Positions 1-5,539 of a stretch of 6,664 bases of DNA are shown piece after piece. The notes beneath the pieces were generated by a model. It was not told where the DNA came from and searched no databases. It worked only from the letters and a program-made list of their open reading frames with translations. The translations under genes were made by a program, and so were the position numbers. The first letter of the stretch is position 1. Every line of letters begins with the position of its first letter. Source of the DNA: Myxococcales bacterium (GTDB taxonomy: Bacteria > Desulfobacterota_B > Binatia > UBA1149 > SPBQ01); assembly GCA_004525875.1 (NCBI GenBank), contig SPBQ01000128.1, positions 1 to 6,664 of the forward strand, in the 5' to 3' direction.

Positions 1-270
1 GTTCGAGATCACGTCGAGCGTGGCGATCTGCTTGGCGATGTGAACGGCGCTGTGCATCGGCAGCACGACGACGGAAAAGTTGATCGCGACCCGCTCGGTG
101 ACCGCGGCCGCGGCCGACATCACGACCATGATCTCCGGATTCGGAAACCAGATCCGCCCGCCGGCGGCGAGGCTGGAGTAGGTCCCCGCGTCGATGCGGC
201 GGGCCCATTCGAGAATCGTGTCACGGTCCAGGCCGGGGACCATGACGGGCAGGTTCATTCCGATGTCCAA
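1..270 (-). CDS. Luciferase-like (LLM class) flavin/F420-dependent oxidoreductase, N-terminal part, cut by the window edge
   Basis: Ninety codons are present and the gene runs off the left edge, so the C-terminal three quarters of the usual ~300-350 aa is missing. The start MDIGMNLPV is a first TIM-barrel strand. Residues 40-50 (IWFPNPEIMVV) and 70-90 (LPMHSAVHIAKQIATLDVIS) match the luciferase-like consensus 'P.H....AK..ATLD..S', a conserved segment lining the flavin/F420 site. Family members use reduced FMN or F420 to oxidise or reduce small organic substrates; the substrate here cannot be told. The start is taken as TTG at 270, because a GAGGAG Shine-Dalgarno lies six bases upstream. ATG at 258 is 18 bases from that site, and a TAG at 306-304 closes the frame upstream. 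It is transcribed divergently from the PAP2 gene. The family is secure; FMN versus F420 is not. Confidence 0.86.
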   Translation of the reverse strand, partial: MDIGMNLPVMVPGLDRDTILEWARRIDAGTYSSLAAGGRIWFPNPEIMVVMSAAAAVTERVAINFSVVVLPMHSAVHIAKQIATLDVISN

Positions 271-276
271 CGGGAG

Positions 277-282
277 CTCCTC
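277..282 (-). promoter_or_regulatory. Ribosome binding site GAGGAG deciding a TTG start
   Basis: Read on the minus strand, GAGGAG is followed by six bases and then TTG at 270. The next in-frame ATG, at 258, is 18 bases away. This favours TTG as the true start of the luciferase-like gene and yields the expected N-terminus, with the first beta-strand starting at residue 2. Confidence 0.6.
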
Positions 283-303
283 GGGCGGTGGCGGTTGGTT
301 CTT

Positions 304-330
304 CTAATACGCGTCCGGCGACTACGGCAA
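304..330 (-). promoter_or_regulatory. Weak candidate promoter for the luciferase-like gene
   Basis: On the minus strand, TTGCCG (330-325) and TATTAG (309-304) are each four-of-six matches to the sigma-70 boxes. The 15-bp spacing is shorter than optimal. Transcription would begin near 297, leaving a leader of about 27 bases that contains the GAGGAG ribosome site. Position fits, boxes are weak, and chance occurrence is quite possible. Confidence 0.2.
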
Positions 331-460
331 TCCCGCTCCGCGCGAGACCGGAGGCCTGCAGGATTACTGCTTTTCCCGATTTTCTCCGCTCACGAGGCCC
401 CTTCGTGTTCCGGCGAGGCGGCAATTCTGCGGTTCGCTGCGGCGTGTTGCACTAAAATGG

Positions 461-1648
461 ATGCTGTCGCCCCTCCACCAGATGCCGCACGATTCCTCAA
501 GCTCGATCGGTTCGCCGGACCTTCTGTACCCACCGGCGGGCACGCCCGCCGGGCCGGCGTGGCTGCCGCGCCCGCTCGTGCGGCTGGCAAGCCTGGCGGC
601 GGACGAGATGCGCGCTCACGCGCCCTACTTCTCGATCATTGCCCTCTATGCCGTCGCCTGCGTCTTTGCCGGACAGCTCTCCGCGGGCCGCGTCGTCGTC
701 GAGATCAGCATCGTCGCCGACACCCTGCTGCTTCTCGTGTCGATTGCCGGCACCGCTCTGTTCCTCCTACTGACACTGCGGACCGCCTTTGTTGTTCGCC
801 CACCCGACGGTGCGCTGCTACCGGCGCTCATCGAAGTGTATCGCGCCGAGCTCTTCGATCCACGCCATCTCGTTCGTCTCGCGGTCGCGCTTCTCCCGAT
901 GTCGGTGTTCATGACGACGTTCTCGTCGTTCAAGCGGATGATCCCGTTCATCCATCCGTTCTCGTGGGACTCGACGTTCATGGAGTGGGATCGGTGGCTG
1001 CATTTCGGCCACCAGCCCTGGGAGCTGCTGCAGCCGATGCTCGGCTTCCCATTGCTCACCAGCCTCGTCAACCACATCTACCATCTCTGGCTGTTCGTCC
1101 TGTTCCTCACGCTCATCTGGCAGAGCTGGACACGGCGTGACGACATCCTGCGCACGCAGTACCAGGCCGGATTCCTGCTGGTCTGGATGATGCTCGGCAC
1201 GGTCCTCGCGACGACACCCTCCTCGGGCGGCCCGTGCTACTACGGGCGGCTCACCGGCGGCGTCGACCCGTTCGCGCCGCTGATGGCGTACCTCAACGCG
1301 GCCAACCAGTTGCATCCCGTTCTTGCACTCGAGGTCCAGGAGACCCTCTGGCAGTCCTACCTCGACCCCGGTGGTGAGATCGGGCGCGGGATCTCCGCGA
1401 TGCCGAGCATGCACGTGGCGACGTCCGTACTCATGGCATTGATGGGCTGGCGCGTCGGCCGCTGCGTCGGCCTCGCCTACACGGTGTTCGCCGCCGTGAT
1501 CGTGCTGGGATCGGTGCACCTCGGATGGCACTACGCGATCGACGGCTACGTCTCGATCGTTGCCGTGCTCGCGATCTGGTGGGGCGCCGGCCGCTTCGCG
1601 CGCTGGTGGCACGCCGCGCTCGACGCCGAACAACGCGCTCGCGCCTGA
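461..1648 (+). CDS. PAP2-superfamily integral membrane protein, Aur1/inositolphosphotransferase-like
   Basis: The 395-aa protein has about six hydrophobic segments at residues ~55-75, 84-112, 136-156, 198-220, 234-251 and 319-375 (the last region holds two). The PAP2 signature lies in the C-terminal half. The C2 motif is P315-S-M-H318, and the C3 motif is S351-V-H353 followed by H357-Y-A-I-D361. These match the His/His/Asp triad of PAP2_3 and yeast Aur1 enzymes, which transfer or hydrolyse phospho-headgroups at the membrane surface. The stretch at 163-187 (FIHPFSWD, then EWDRWLHFG and PW) is typical of this bacterial subgroup. The classical KxxxxxxRP C1 motif was not found, as in Aur1-type proteins. 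Likely roles are lipid-phosphate phosphatase or phospho-headgroup transferase; the substrate is unknown. No Shine-Dalgarno precedes ATG 461 or the alternative in-frame ATG 482, so the first seven residues are uncertain. The next gene is 123 bp downstream. Confidence 0.85.
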   Translation: MLSPLHQMPHDSSSSIGSPDLLYPPAGTPAGPAWLPRPLVRLASLAADEMRAHAPYFSIIALYAVACVFAGQLSAGRVVVEISIVADTLLLLVSIAGTALFLLLTLRTAFVVRPPDGALLPALIEVYRAELFDPRHLVRLAVALLPMSVFMTTFSSFKRMIPFIHPFSWDSTFMEWDRWLHFGHQPWELLQPMLGFPLLTSLVNHIYHLWLFVLFLTLIWQSWTRRDDILRTQYQAGFLLVWMMLGTVLATTPSSGGPCYYGRLTGGVDPFAPLMAYLNAANQLHPVLALEVQETLWQSYLDPGGEIGRGISAMPSMHVATSVLMALMGWRVGRCVGLAYTVFAAVIVLGSVHLGWHYAIDGYVSIVAVLAIWWGAGRFARWWHAALDAEQRARA

Positions 1649-1771
1649 TCTCTCCCTGCTCTTCGTCTGACCATGCGGCCGTGCTACCAAGTGCGGCTGA
1701 CCCGCCCGTGTATCGGTAAACCGGAGCACGGCGGCAGCGCCGCAGCGCAGAACGGGAGGATGATCCCTGTC
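1649..1771 (+). other. Spacer between the PAP2 gene and the dehydratase gene
   Basis: The spacer is 123 bp. It contains a short GC hairpin (GCGGC, loop AGC, GCCGC, at roughly 1730-1745) and the purine-rich ribosome site of the next gene. There is no T-rich tract to make the hairpin a convincing terminator. No confident -35/-10 pair was seen, so a separate promoter for the downstream pair is possible but unproven. Confidence 0.35.
1754..1760 (+). promoter_or_regulatory. Ribosome binding site GGGAGGA of the dehydratase gene
   Basis: GGGAGGA abuts ATG 1760 directly, too close for initiation, and is 11 bases upstream of in-frame ATG 1772. This favours 1772 as the start, giving MSKLEEIE. It argues against the longer frame opening at 1673, whose extra residues show no resemblance to the family. 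Confidence 0.55.
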
Positions 1772-2251
1772 ATGTCGAAGCTCGAAGAGATCGAAACGAT
1801 CAAACAGCTCAAGTACCGCTACCTACGCTGTCTCGACACGAAGAAGTGGGCCGAGCTGTCCGAGACATTTACCGAGGACGCCCAGGCAGCCTACGACAGC
1901 GGCAAGTACACGTACGACGGCCGCGATGCGATCATGAAGTTCCTGGAGGAATCGCTCGGCGATGCCTCGATCGTGAGCCGCCACCAGGGGCATCATCCGG
2001 AGATCGAGATCCGCGACGACGGTACCGCTCGCGGTACGTGGTATCTCGAGGACTACGTGATCTTCGGGGGCATGGGGGCTGAGCTGTCGGGGGCGGCCTT
2101 CTACGAGGACGAGTACGTGAAGGTCGACGGCGAGTGGAAGATCCGCACCACCGGCTACGCGCGCACCTACGAGCAGTTCTCCGGCCGCGACGGCGTCCAG
2201 CAGCTGCGGACGATGTTCCAGCAGCCCGAAAAGGCCGACGCGGCAAAATGA
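1772..2251 (+). CDS. NTF2/SnoaL-fold dehydratase resembling bile-acid 7alpha-dehydratase BaiE
   Basis: This 159-aa protein has the compact alpha+beta cone of the SnoaL-like/NTF2 family. It resembles BaiE, as I remember that sequence, over its whole length: IKQLKYRYLRCLD (10-22), SRHQGHHPEI (69-78), GTWYLEDYVIF (88-98), GAAFYEDEYVKVDGEW (107-122) and TGYARTYE (127-134). The BaiE active-site residues Tyr30, Asp35, His83 and Asp106 correspond to Y17, D22, H71 and D94, so the acid-base machinery appears intact. BaiE removes the 7alpha-hydroxyl of a 3-oxo-Delta4 bile acid or its CoA ester. Dehydration or isomerisation of a steroid-like or other polycyclic enone is a reasonable inference here, but the substrate is unproven because many environmental SnoaL-like proteins share this scaffold. 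The protein is predicted to be cytosolic. Its stop overlaps the start of the flavoprotein gene as ATGA, indicating translational coupling. The start at 1772 rests on ribosome-site spacing; ATG 1760 would add four residues. Confidence 0.85.
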   Translation: MSKLEEIETIKQLKYRYLRCLDTKKWAELSETFTEDAQAAYDSGKYTYDGRDAIMKFLEESLGDASIVSRHQGHHPEIEIRDDGTARGTWYLEDYVIFGGMGAELSGAAFYEDEYVKVDGEWKIRTTGYARTYEQFSGRDGVQQLRTMFQQPEKADAAK

Positions 2252-3684
2252 CGAGAGCCTACCTGCCCCGCACCGTTCGCGAGGTTTCCAGCTGGCATCA
2301 CGAGACCGACGTCCTCGTCGTGGGTCTCGGCTGCGCAGGAGCCGCGGCCGCGATCGATGCCGCCCGTGCCGGCGCGCGTGTCACCGCGCTCGAACGCGCC
2401 AGTGGACCCGGCGGCACGTCTTCGATGTCGGGCGGTGTCATCTACCTCGGTGGCGGCACGGCGCTGCAGAAGGCCTGCGGCTTCGAGGACTCGCCCGAGG
2501 ACATGTTCAAGTATCTGATGGCTTCGTGCGGCCCCAAGCCGGACGAGGCCAAGATCCGGCTCTACTGCGAGCACAGCGTCGAGCATTACGAGTGGTTCGT
2601 CGAGGCCGGGCAGCCCTTCAAGGAGACGTTCTACCCGCACTACAGCGGCGAGCCGCCGACCGACGACGGCCTCGTGTACTCGGGAAGCGAGCAGGCCTGG
2701 CCCTACTGCGAGATCGCGCGGCCAGCGCCGCGCGGACACGTGGGCCAGACGCCGAACCAGACCGGATGGCTGCTCATGCAGACGCTCTCCGCGGCCCTCG
2801 AGAAGGCGGGCGCCGAGGCCATCACCGACACTCGCTGCAGGACGCTCGTGGTCGACGACGACGGCACGGTGGTCGGCGCCGTCACGCAGCGTGATGGCGA
2901 GGAGTTCGTGATCCGTGCCGCCCGAGGAGTCGTGCTCACGACCGGTGGCTTCATCAACAACAACCTCATGATCGATAGCTACGCGCCGCTGTTGCGGCGT
3001 TGCATGTTCCGCGTGGGCGCCGAGGGCGACGACGGCAGCGGCATCCGGCTCGGAATGTCGGTCGGCGCGGCCGCCGTCAACATGGGCATGGGCTCGATCT
3101 CGCTCCCGATCATTCCGCCGCGGAGCCTCCAGAAGGGCATTTTGGTGAACGCCCAGGGGCAGCGCTTCGTCAACGAGGACGCCTACTACGGCCTGCTCGG
3201 AGAGCATGCGCTCTACCGGCAGAACGGTAAGGCGTACCTCGTCCTGGACGGCGAGACCTTCGTTCGCCCCGAGGTCGAGCGTGAGGTCGCCGGCGTCGGC
3301 GAGACGATCGAGGAGCTCGAGGAAGCGCTCGGCATACCGGCCGGAGGCCTCGCGGCGACCGTCGACGTCTACAACCGCTACGCCGAGAACGGCGAAGATC
3401 CGATGTTCCACAAGCGGCCCGAGTGGATCGCGCCGCTGCGGCCGCCGTACGGTGCGCTCGACTGCACCACCGACAACTCGATCTACGCGGCCTTCACGCT
3501 CGGCGGCCTTGCGACCACGGTGGACGGCGAGGTGCTCACCGCCGACGACGAGATCATCCCCGGCCTGTACGCCGCGGGCCGCTCCACGGCCTGCCTGGCT
3601 GCGCCGGGCTACAGCAGCGGGCTGTCGATCGGTGATGGCACGTTCTTCGGTCGCAGGGCGGGGCGCAAGGCGGCCGGCGCCTGA
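2248..3684 (+). CDS. FAD-dependent oxidoreductase, fumarate reductase/3-ketosteroid dehydrogenase superfamily
   Basis: The protein is 478 aa. A Rossmann FAD site opens with VLVVGLGCAG (22-31, glycines 26, 28, 31) and ends with E49, which should bind the FAD ribose. A second FAD contact is GPGGTSSMSGG (53-63). A hallmark TTGGF (231-235) is followed by N237-N239. KGILVN...GQRFVNED (296-311) is typical of the flavoprotein subunit family. The C-terminal cap is GLYAAGRSTA (439-448) with Y455 and then GDGTFFGRRAG (462-472), resembling the Y..GG...G...TFG ending of 3-ketosteroid 1-dehydrogenases. Fumarate reductases have a His pair before T-x-G-G; here the segment is AAFTLGG (414-420), so fumarate reduction is unlikely. 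The probable role is flavin-dependent introduction or removal of a C=C bond in an enone-type substrate. ATG 2248 overlaps the upstream stop (ATGA), which fixes the start better than the longer open frame from 2134. No signal peptide is seen, so it is likely cytosolic. Confidence 0.87.
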   Translation: MTRAYLPRTVREVSSWHHETDVLVVGLGCAGAAAAIDAARAGARVTALERASGPGGTSSMSGGVIYLGGGTALQKACGFEDSPEDMFKYLMASCGPKPDEAKIRLYCEHSVEHYEWFVEAGQPFKETFYPHYSGEPPTDDGLVYSGSEQAWPYCEIARPAPRGHVGQTPNQTGWLLMQTLSAALEKAGAEAITDTRCRTLVVDDDGTVVGAVTQRDGEEFVIRAARGVVLTTGGFINNNLMIDSYAPLLRRCMFRVGAEGDDGSGIRLGMSVGAAAVNMGMGSISLPIIPPRSLQKGILVNAQGQRFVNEDAYYGLLGEHALYRQNGKAYLVLDGETFVRPEVEREVAGVGETIEELEEALGIPAGGLAATVDVYNRYAENGEDPMFHKRPEWIAPLRPPYGALDCTTDNSIYAAFTLGGLATTVDGEVLTADDEIIPGLYAAGRSTACLAAPGYSSGLSIGDGTFFGRRAGRKAAGA

Positions 3685-3695
3685 GCCGCGCTCAG
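3681..3695. terminator. Hairpin spanning both convergent stop codons, possible bidirectional terminator
   Basis: CTGAGC, a CGC loop and GCTCAG form a perfect 6-bp stem. The flavoprotein stop TGA (3682-3684) lies in the left arm and the acetyltransferase stop (3694-3692 on the minus strand) in the right arm. No T-tract follows on either strand, so intrinsic termination would be weak. It may simply reduce read-through between converging transcripts. The structure is seen directly; the function is inference. Confidence 0.35.
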
Positions 3696-4123
3696 ACCAG
3701 TTCCTTACGCAGGAAGAAGCGCCGATGGCCGGGCGGGTAGTCGGCGAGCTCTCCGAACAGCTCGTAGCCGTGGCGTTGGTAGAACGGACGCGCCTGGAAG
3801 CTGAACGTGTCGAGGTGCGCGTGCTCGCAGCCGCGCTGGCGTGCCTCGCTCTCGAGCCTCTGGAGCAATCTGGAGCCCACTCCTGCGTGGCGCAGCTCGG
3901 CCGACACCCACACGAGCTGCACGTGCAGCCACGTCCAGTTGATGAGCGCGCTCACGCCGGCGATGATCGCGCCGTGATCGTCGCGCACGAAGACGGCGAT
4001 CGGATGAAATCCGGCCACGCCGGTGGCCGGCAGCGCGTGCTCGGTGAGGCCGTCGGCCAGGGCGGCGATGTCGACCGGATCGGGGTCGGTCTCCAGCCGG
4101 AGCTCGAGATCGGCCGGTCTCAT
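3692..4123 (-). CDS. GNAT-family N-acetyltransferase
   Basis: The 143-aa protein carries a GNAT fold. Motif A runs from QLVWVSAELR (69-78) into the acetyl-CoA pyrophosphate loop R78-H-A-G-V-G-S84 and the helix LLQRLESEARQRG. Motif B is ARPFYQRHGYELFG (111-124). It ends YPPGHRRFFLRKEL (129-142), a common finish in this single-domain subgroup. It should transfer an acetyl group from acetyl-CoA to an amine on a small molecule or protein; the acceptor cannot be predicted. ATG 4123 lies 11 bp after the stop of the deazaflavin oxidoreductase gene, so the two are probably cotranscribed. No good Shine-Dalgarno is visible, and termination-reinitiation may serve. The frame stays open upstream to 4372, but that extension overlaps the neighbouring gene and is arginine-rich nonsense. 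Confidence 0.85.
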   Translation of the reverse strand: MRPADLELRLETDPDPVDIAALADGLTEHALPATGVAGFHPIAVFVRDDHGAIIAGVSALINWTWLHVQLVWVSAELRHAGVGSRLLQRLESEARQRGCEHAHLDTFSFQARPFYQRHGYELFGELADYPPGHRRFFLRKELV

Positions 4124-4134
4124 CGATCGGTGAG

Positions 4135-4596
4135 CTAGAGCTCGATGAAGATCGATCTCGTGGCGGCCGCGGCCACGTCGGCGTCGTTTGGCTCGCCGTT
4201 CTCGATGCGGACGGCGTAGTAGCGCGCATCGCGTGGCACGCGCACCAGGAAGTCGCGGATCGCTGCTTCCACGTCGGACCCGCCGCCGGCGTGCGTCGCG
4301 GCGCGCACCGTCCGCTGCTCGCCGCGCAGGTGAACGCGCGCCTCCGGCCGGTCGCGCAGGTTCCTCCACCACGCCGCCTCGGTGAACACGCGCAGCTTGC
4401 CGCCGACCTCGACGTAGCTCACCGGCGTCGAGAACCAGCGGCCGGACTTACGCCCCTGGAAGTGGAGGACCAGGATGTCCTTGCTGCTCGCCAGCGCATG
4501 CAGCGGCGACTTCAGCAGCCAGGCCACCGCCGGGTTGATGATCTTTACGACGCGCAGGAGCAGCTGTGTCGTTTTGTCGGGGGTAGGATCGGTCAT
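4135..4596 (-). CDS. Nitroreductase-family deazaflavin (F420)-dependent oxidoreductase, Ddn type
   Basis: This 153-aa split-beta-barrel protein has the family signature. FQGRKSGRWFSTPVSYVEVG (46-65) contains the GRKSGR loop that contacts the deazaflavin phosphate tail, and WWRNLRDRP (76-84) follows. Then comes the strand ARVHLRGEQRTVRA. It matches the Ddn/DUF385 group, whose members use F420H2 to reduce quinones, nitroimidazoles or enones, often at the membrane face. The N-terminal hydrophobic helix (residues 12-32) could provide membrane association. The length is normal. ATG 4596 is the only reasonable start because an in-frame TAA sits 15 bases upstream. A GAGGTGG sequence 15 bases away is too distant to be a confident ribosome site. 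The gene lies between the thioesterase and acetyltransferase genes on the same strand and implies that the host makes F420. Confidence 0.88.
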   Translation of the reverse strand: MTDPTPDKTTQLLLRVVKIINPAVAWLLKSPLHALASSKDILVLHFQGRKSGRWFSTPVSYVEVGGKLRVFTEAAWWRNLRDRPEARVHLRGEQRTVRAATHAGGGSDVEAAIRDFLVRVPRDARYYAVRIENGEPNDADVAAAATRSIFIEL

Positions 4597-4662
4597 TCGC
4601 GGCTGCGTTTACCACCTCGGCGGCGGCCAGGCCAGGGCCATGCGGGCGCCGTGCAGCCGAGC
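4597..4662 (-). other. Spacer between thioesterase and deazaflavin oxidoreductase genes
   Basis: This 66-bp spacer is GC-rich, with three TGGCC copies read on the minus strand and a GAGGTGG at 4618-4612. No clear promoter or terminator was seen, so read-through from the thioesterase gene is the simplest reading. Confidence 0.35.
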
Positions 4663-5472
4663 TCAGAGTGGACGTTTCTCCCGTAGGAGTACTTCCTGCG
4701 CGACGGTCGCGACGTGTGTGCCGTCCATGCTGAAGATCGGACCGGTGGACAGGCCACGGCCGCCGACGATGCCCTGGCCCGTCATGTCGAGCAGCATCCA
4801 CTCGTCGAGCCGCGCGGGCCGATGGAACCACATCGAGTGGTCGAGGCTCGCTCCCATGAAGGTGTCATCCCACTCGCCATCGGCCGGCGTCCAGTTCGGG
4901 TGCGCCGTGAGCGCGGCGTTCATGGGATTGAGGTCGGAGACGTAGGCGAGCGCGCAGGCGTGCAAGCGGGGGTCGTCGCCGAGCGGGGCGGGGTACTTTA
5001 CCCAGGCGTAGGAGCGCGGCGGGTCGTCGGTCGTCGGCGCGTCGCAGCGCACGACGCCGGCATCGTACTCGGGCTCCAGGGATTCATGGCCCGGGACGTC
5101 TCGCGGGAAAATCGCCGACTGCGTCTCGGGGCCGTCCTCGGCGGCCTGAAACGCGCAGCCGATCGTCAGGATGGCGCCCGCGCTCTGTCGTGCGATCACC
5201 CGGCGGGTCGTGAACGAGCGTCCATTGCGCACGCGGTCGACCTCGGAGCGTACCGGCTCGCGCAGGTCGCCGCCGAGGATGAAGTAGGAATGCAGCGAAT
5301 GGAGCACGTGCTCCTCGCTCACCGTCTGCATCGCTGCCCACAGCGCCTGCGTGACCACCAGCCCACCGTAGATCCGTCCCCACGGATACTGCGGGCTCTC
5401 GCCCACGTAGGTGTCGGGGCCGTGGGGCTCGAGATCGAAGATGTGCGTCAGGTCGAGGGGGTTCTGCTTCAC
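4663..5472 (-). CDS. Acyl-CoA thioesterase II (TesB-like) double-hotdog protein
   Basis: The protein is 269 aa with two hotdog domains. The first holds GRIYGGLVVTQALWAA (32-47), TV...HSLHSYFILGGD (50-69) and RNGRSFTTRRV (82-92). The second holds YVSDLN (177-182), ASLDHSMWFHRP (208-219), DEWMLLD (223-229), RGLSTG (239-244) and AQEVLLR (258-264). E. coli TesB uses Asp204, Thr228 and Gln278; the counterparts here are D180, S209 (a conservative change common in homologs) and Q259. It should hydrolyse acyl-CoA esters to free acid and CoA in the cytosol. It is about 17 aa shorter than E. coli TesB, mostly between the domains. The start is taken as GTG 5472, preceded by AGGG nine bases upstream; the frame stays open to 5568, but the extra residues do not look like the family N-terminus. 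The nearest minus-strand gene upstream is 67 bp away. Confidence 0.88.
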   Translation of the reverse strand: MKQNPLDLTHIFDLEPHGPDTYVGESPQYPWGRIYGGLVVTQALWAAMQTVSEEHVLHSLHSYFILGGDLREPVRSEVDRVRNGRSFTTRRVIARQSAGAILTIGCAFQAAEDGPETQSAIFPRDVPGHESLEPEYDAGVVRCDAPTTDDPPRSYAWVKYPAPLGDDPRLHACALAYVSDLNPMNAALTAHPNWTPADGEWDDTFMGASLDHSMWFHRPARLDEWMLLDMTGQGIVGGRGLSTGPIFSMDGTHVATVAQEVLLREKRPL

Positions 5473-5539
5473 CGGCGCGGACCCTAGCAACGGTGCGCCG
5501 GGTGTACCAGCGCAATGCTGCCAGCCGATCTCGGGGAGA
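5473..5539 (-). other. Spacer between amidohydrolase and thioesterase genes
   Basis: The spacer is 67 bp. It contains the AGGG ribosome site of the thioesterase gene (near 5485-5482). No convincing promoter or terminator could be picked out, so the two genes may share a transcript. Confidence 0.35.

Larger units (their letters stand above)
271..460. other. Divergent intergenic spacer
   Basis: These 190 bp separate two divergently transcribed genes and should hold both promoters. Apart from the ribosome site and weak boxes of the leftward gene, a TAAAAT (453-458) resembling a -10 box lies just before the rightward ORF, with no convincing -35 box 17 bp upstream. No clear operator palindrome, repeat or small gene was found. 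ORFs crossing the spacer on both strands have no recognisable protein content. Confidence 0.5.

Noticed and set aside
40..1140. 366-codon plus-strand open frame across the divergent spacer and the PAP2 gene
   Set aside because: Its translation is Arg/Ala/Pro-rich with no domain, and it conflicts with two recognisable genes in other frames.
818..1729. 303-codon open frame antisense to the PAP2 gene
   Set aside because: Low-complexity, charged translation without motifs; the sense strand holds clear PAP2 signatures and membrane helices.
1730..1745. GC hairpin between the PAP2 and dehydratase genes as a terminator
   Set aside because: Only a 5-bp stem, no T-tract, and located next to the ribosome site of the next gene; common by chance at this GC content.
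1673..1771. N-terminal extension of the dehydratase from ATG 1673
   Set aside because: The added 33 residues have no family resemblance, and the only ribosome site (1754-1760) lies downstream of this ATG.
2167..3411. 414-codon open frame antisense to the flavoprotein gene
   Set aside because: It mirrors the codon positions of a GC-rich gene and has no recognisable domain. The sense strand carries a complete conserved flavoprotein.
3851..3875. Direct repeat TCTGGAGC within the acetyltransferase gene
   Set aside because: An eight-base repeat inside coding sequence encoding leucine/glutamine-rich helix residues; no sign of a mobile element or binding array.
3206..4138. 310-codon plus-strand frame running from the flavoprotein into the acetyltransferase region
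   Set aside because: Out of frame with the flavoprotein and antisense to the GNAT gene; Ser/Arg-rich composition typical of a frame shadow.
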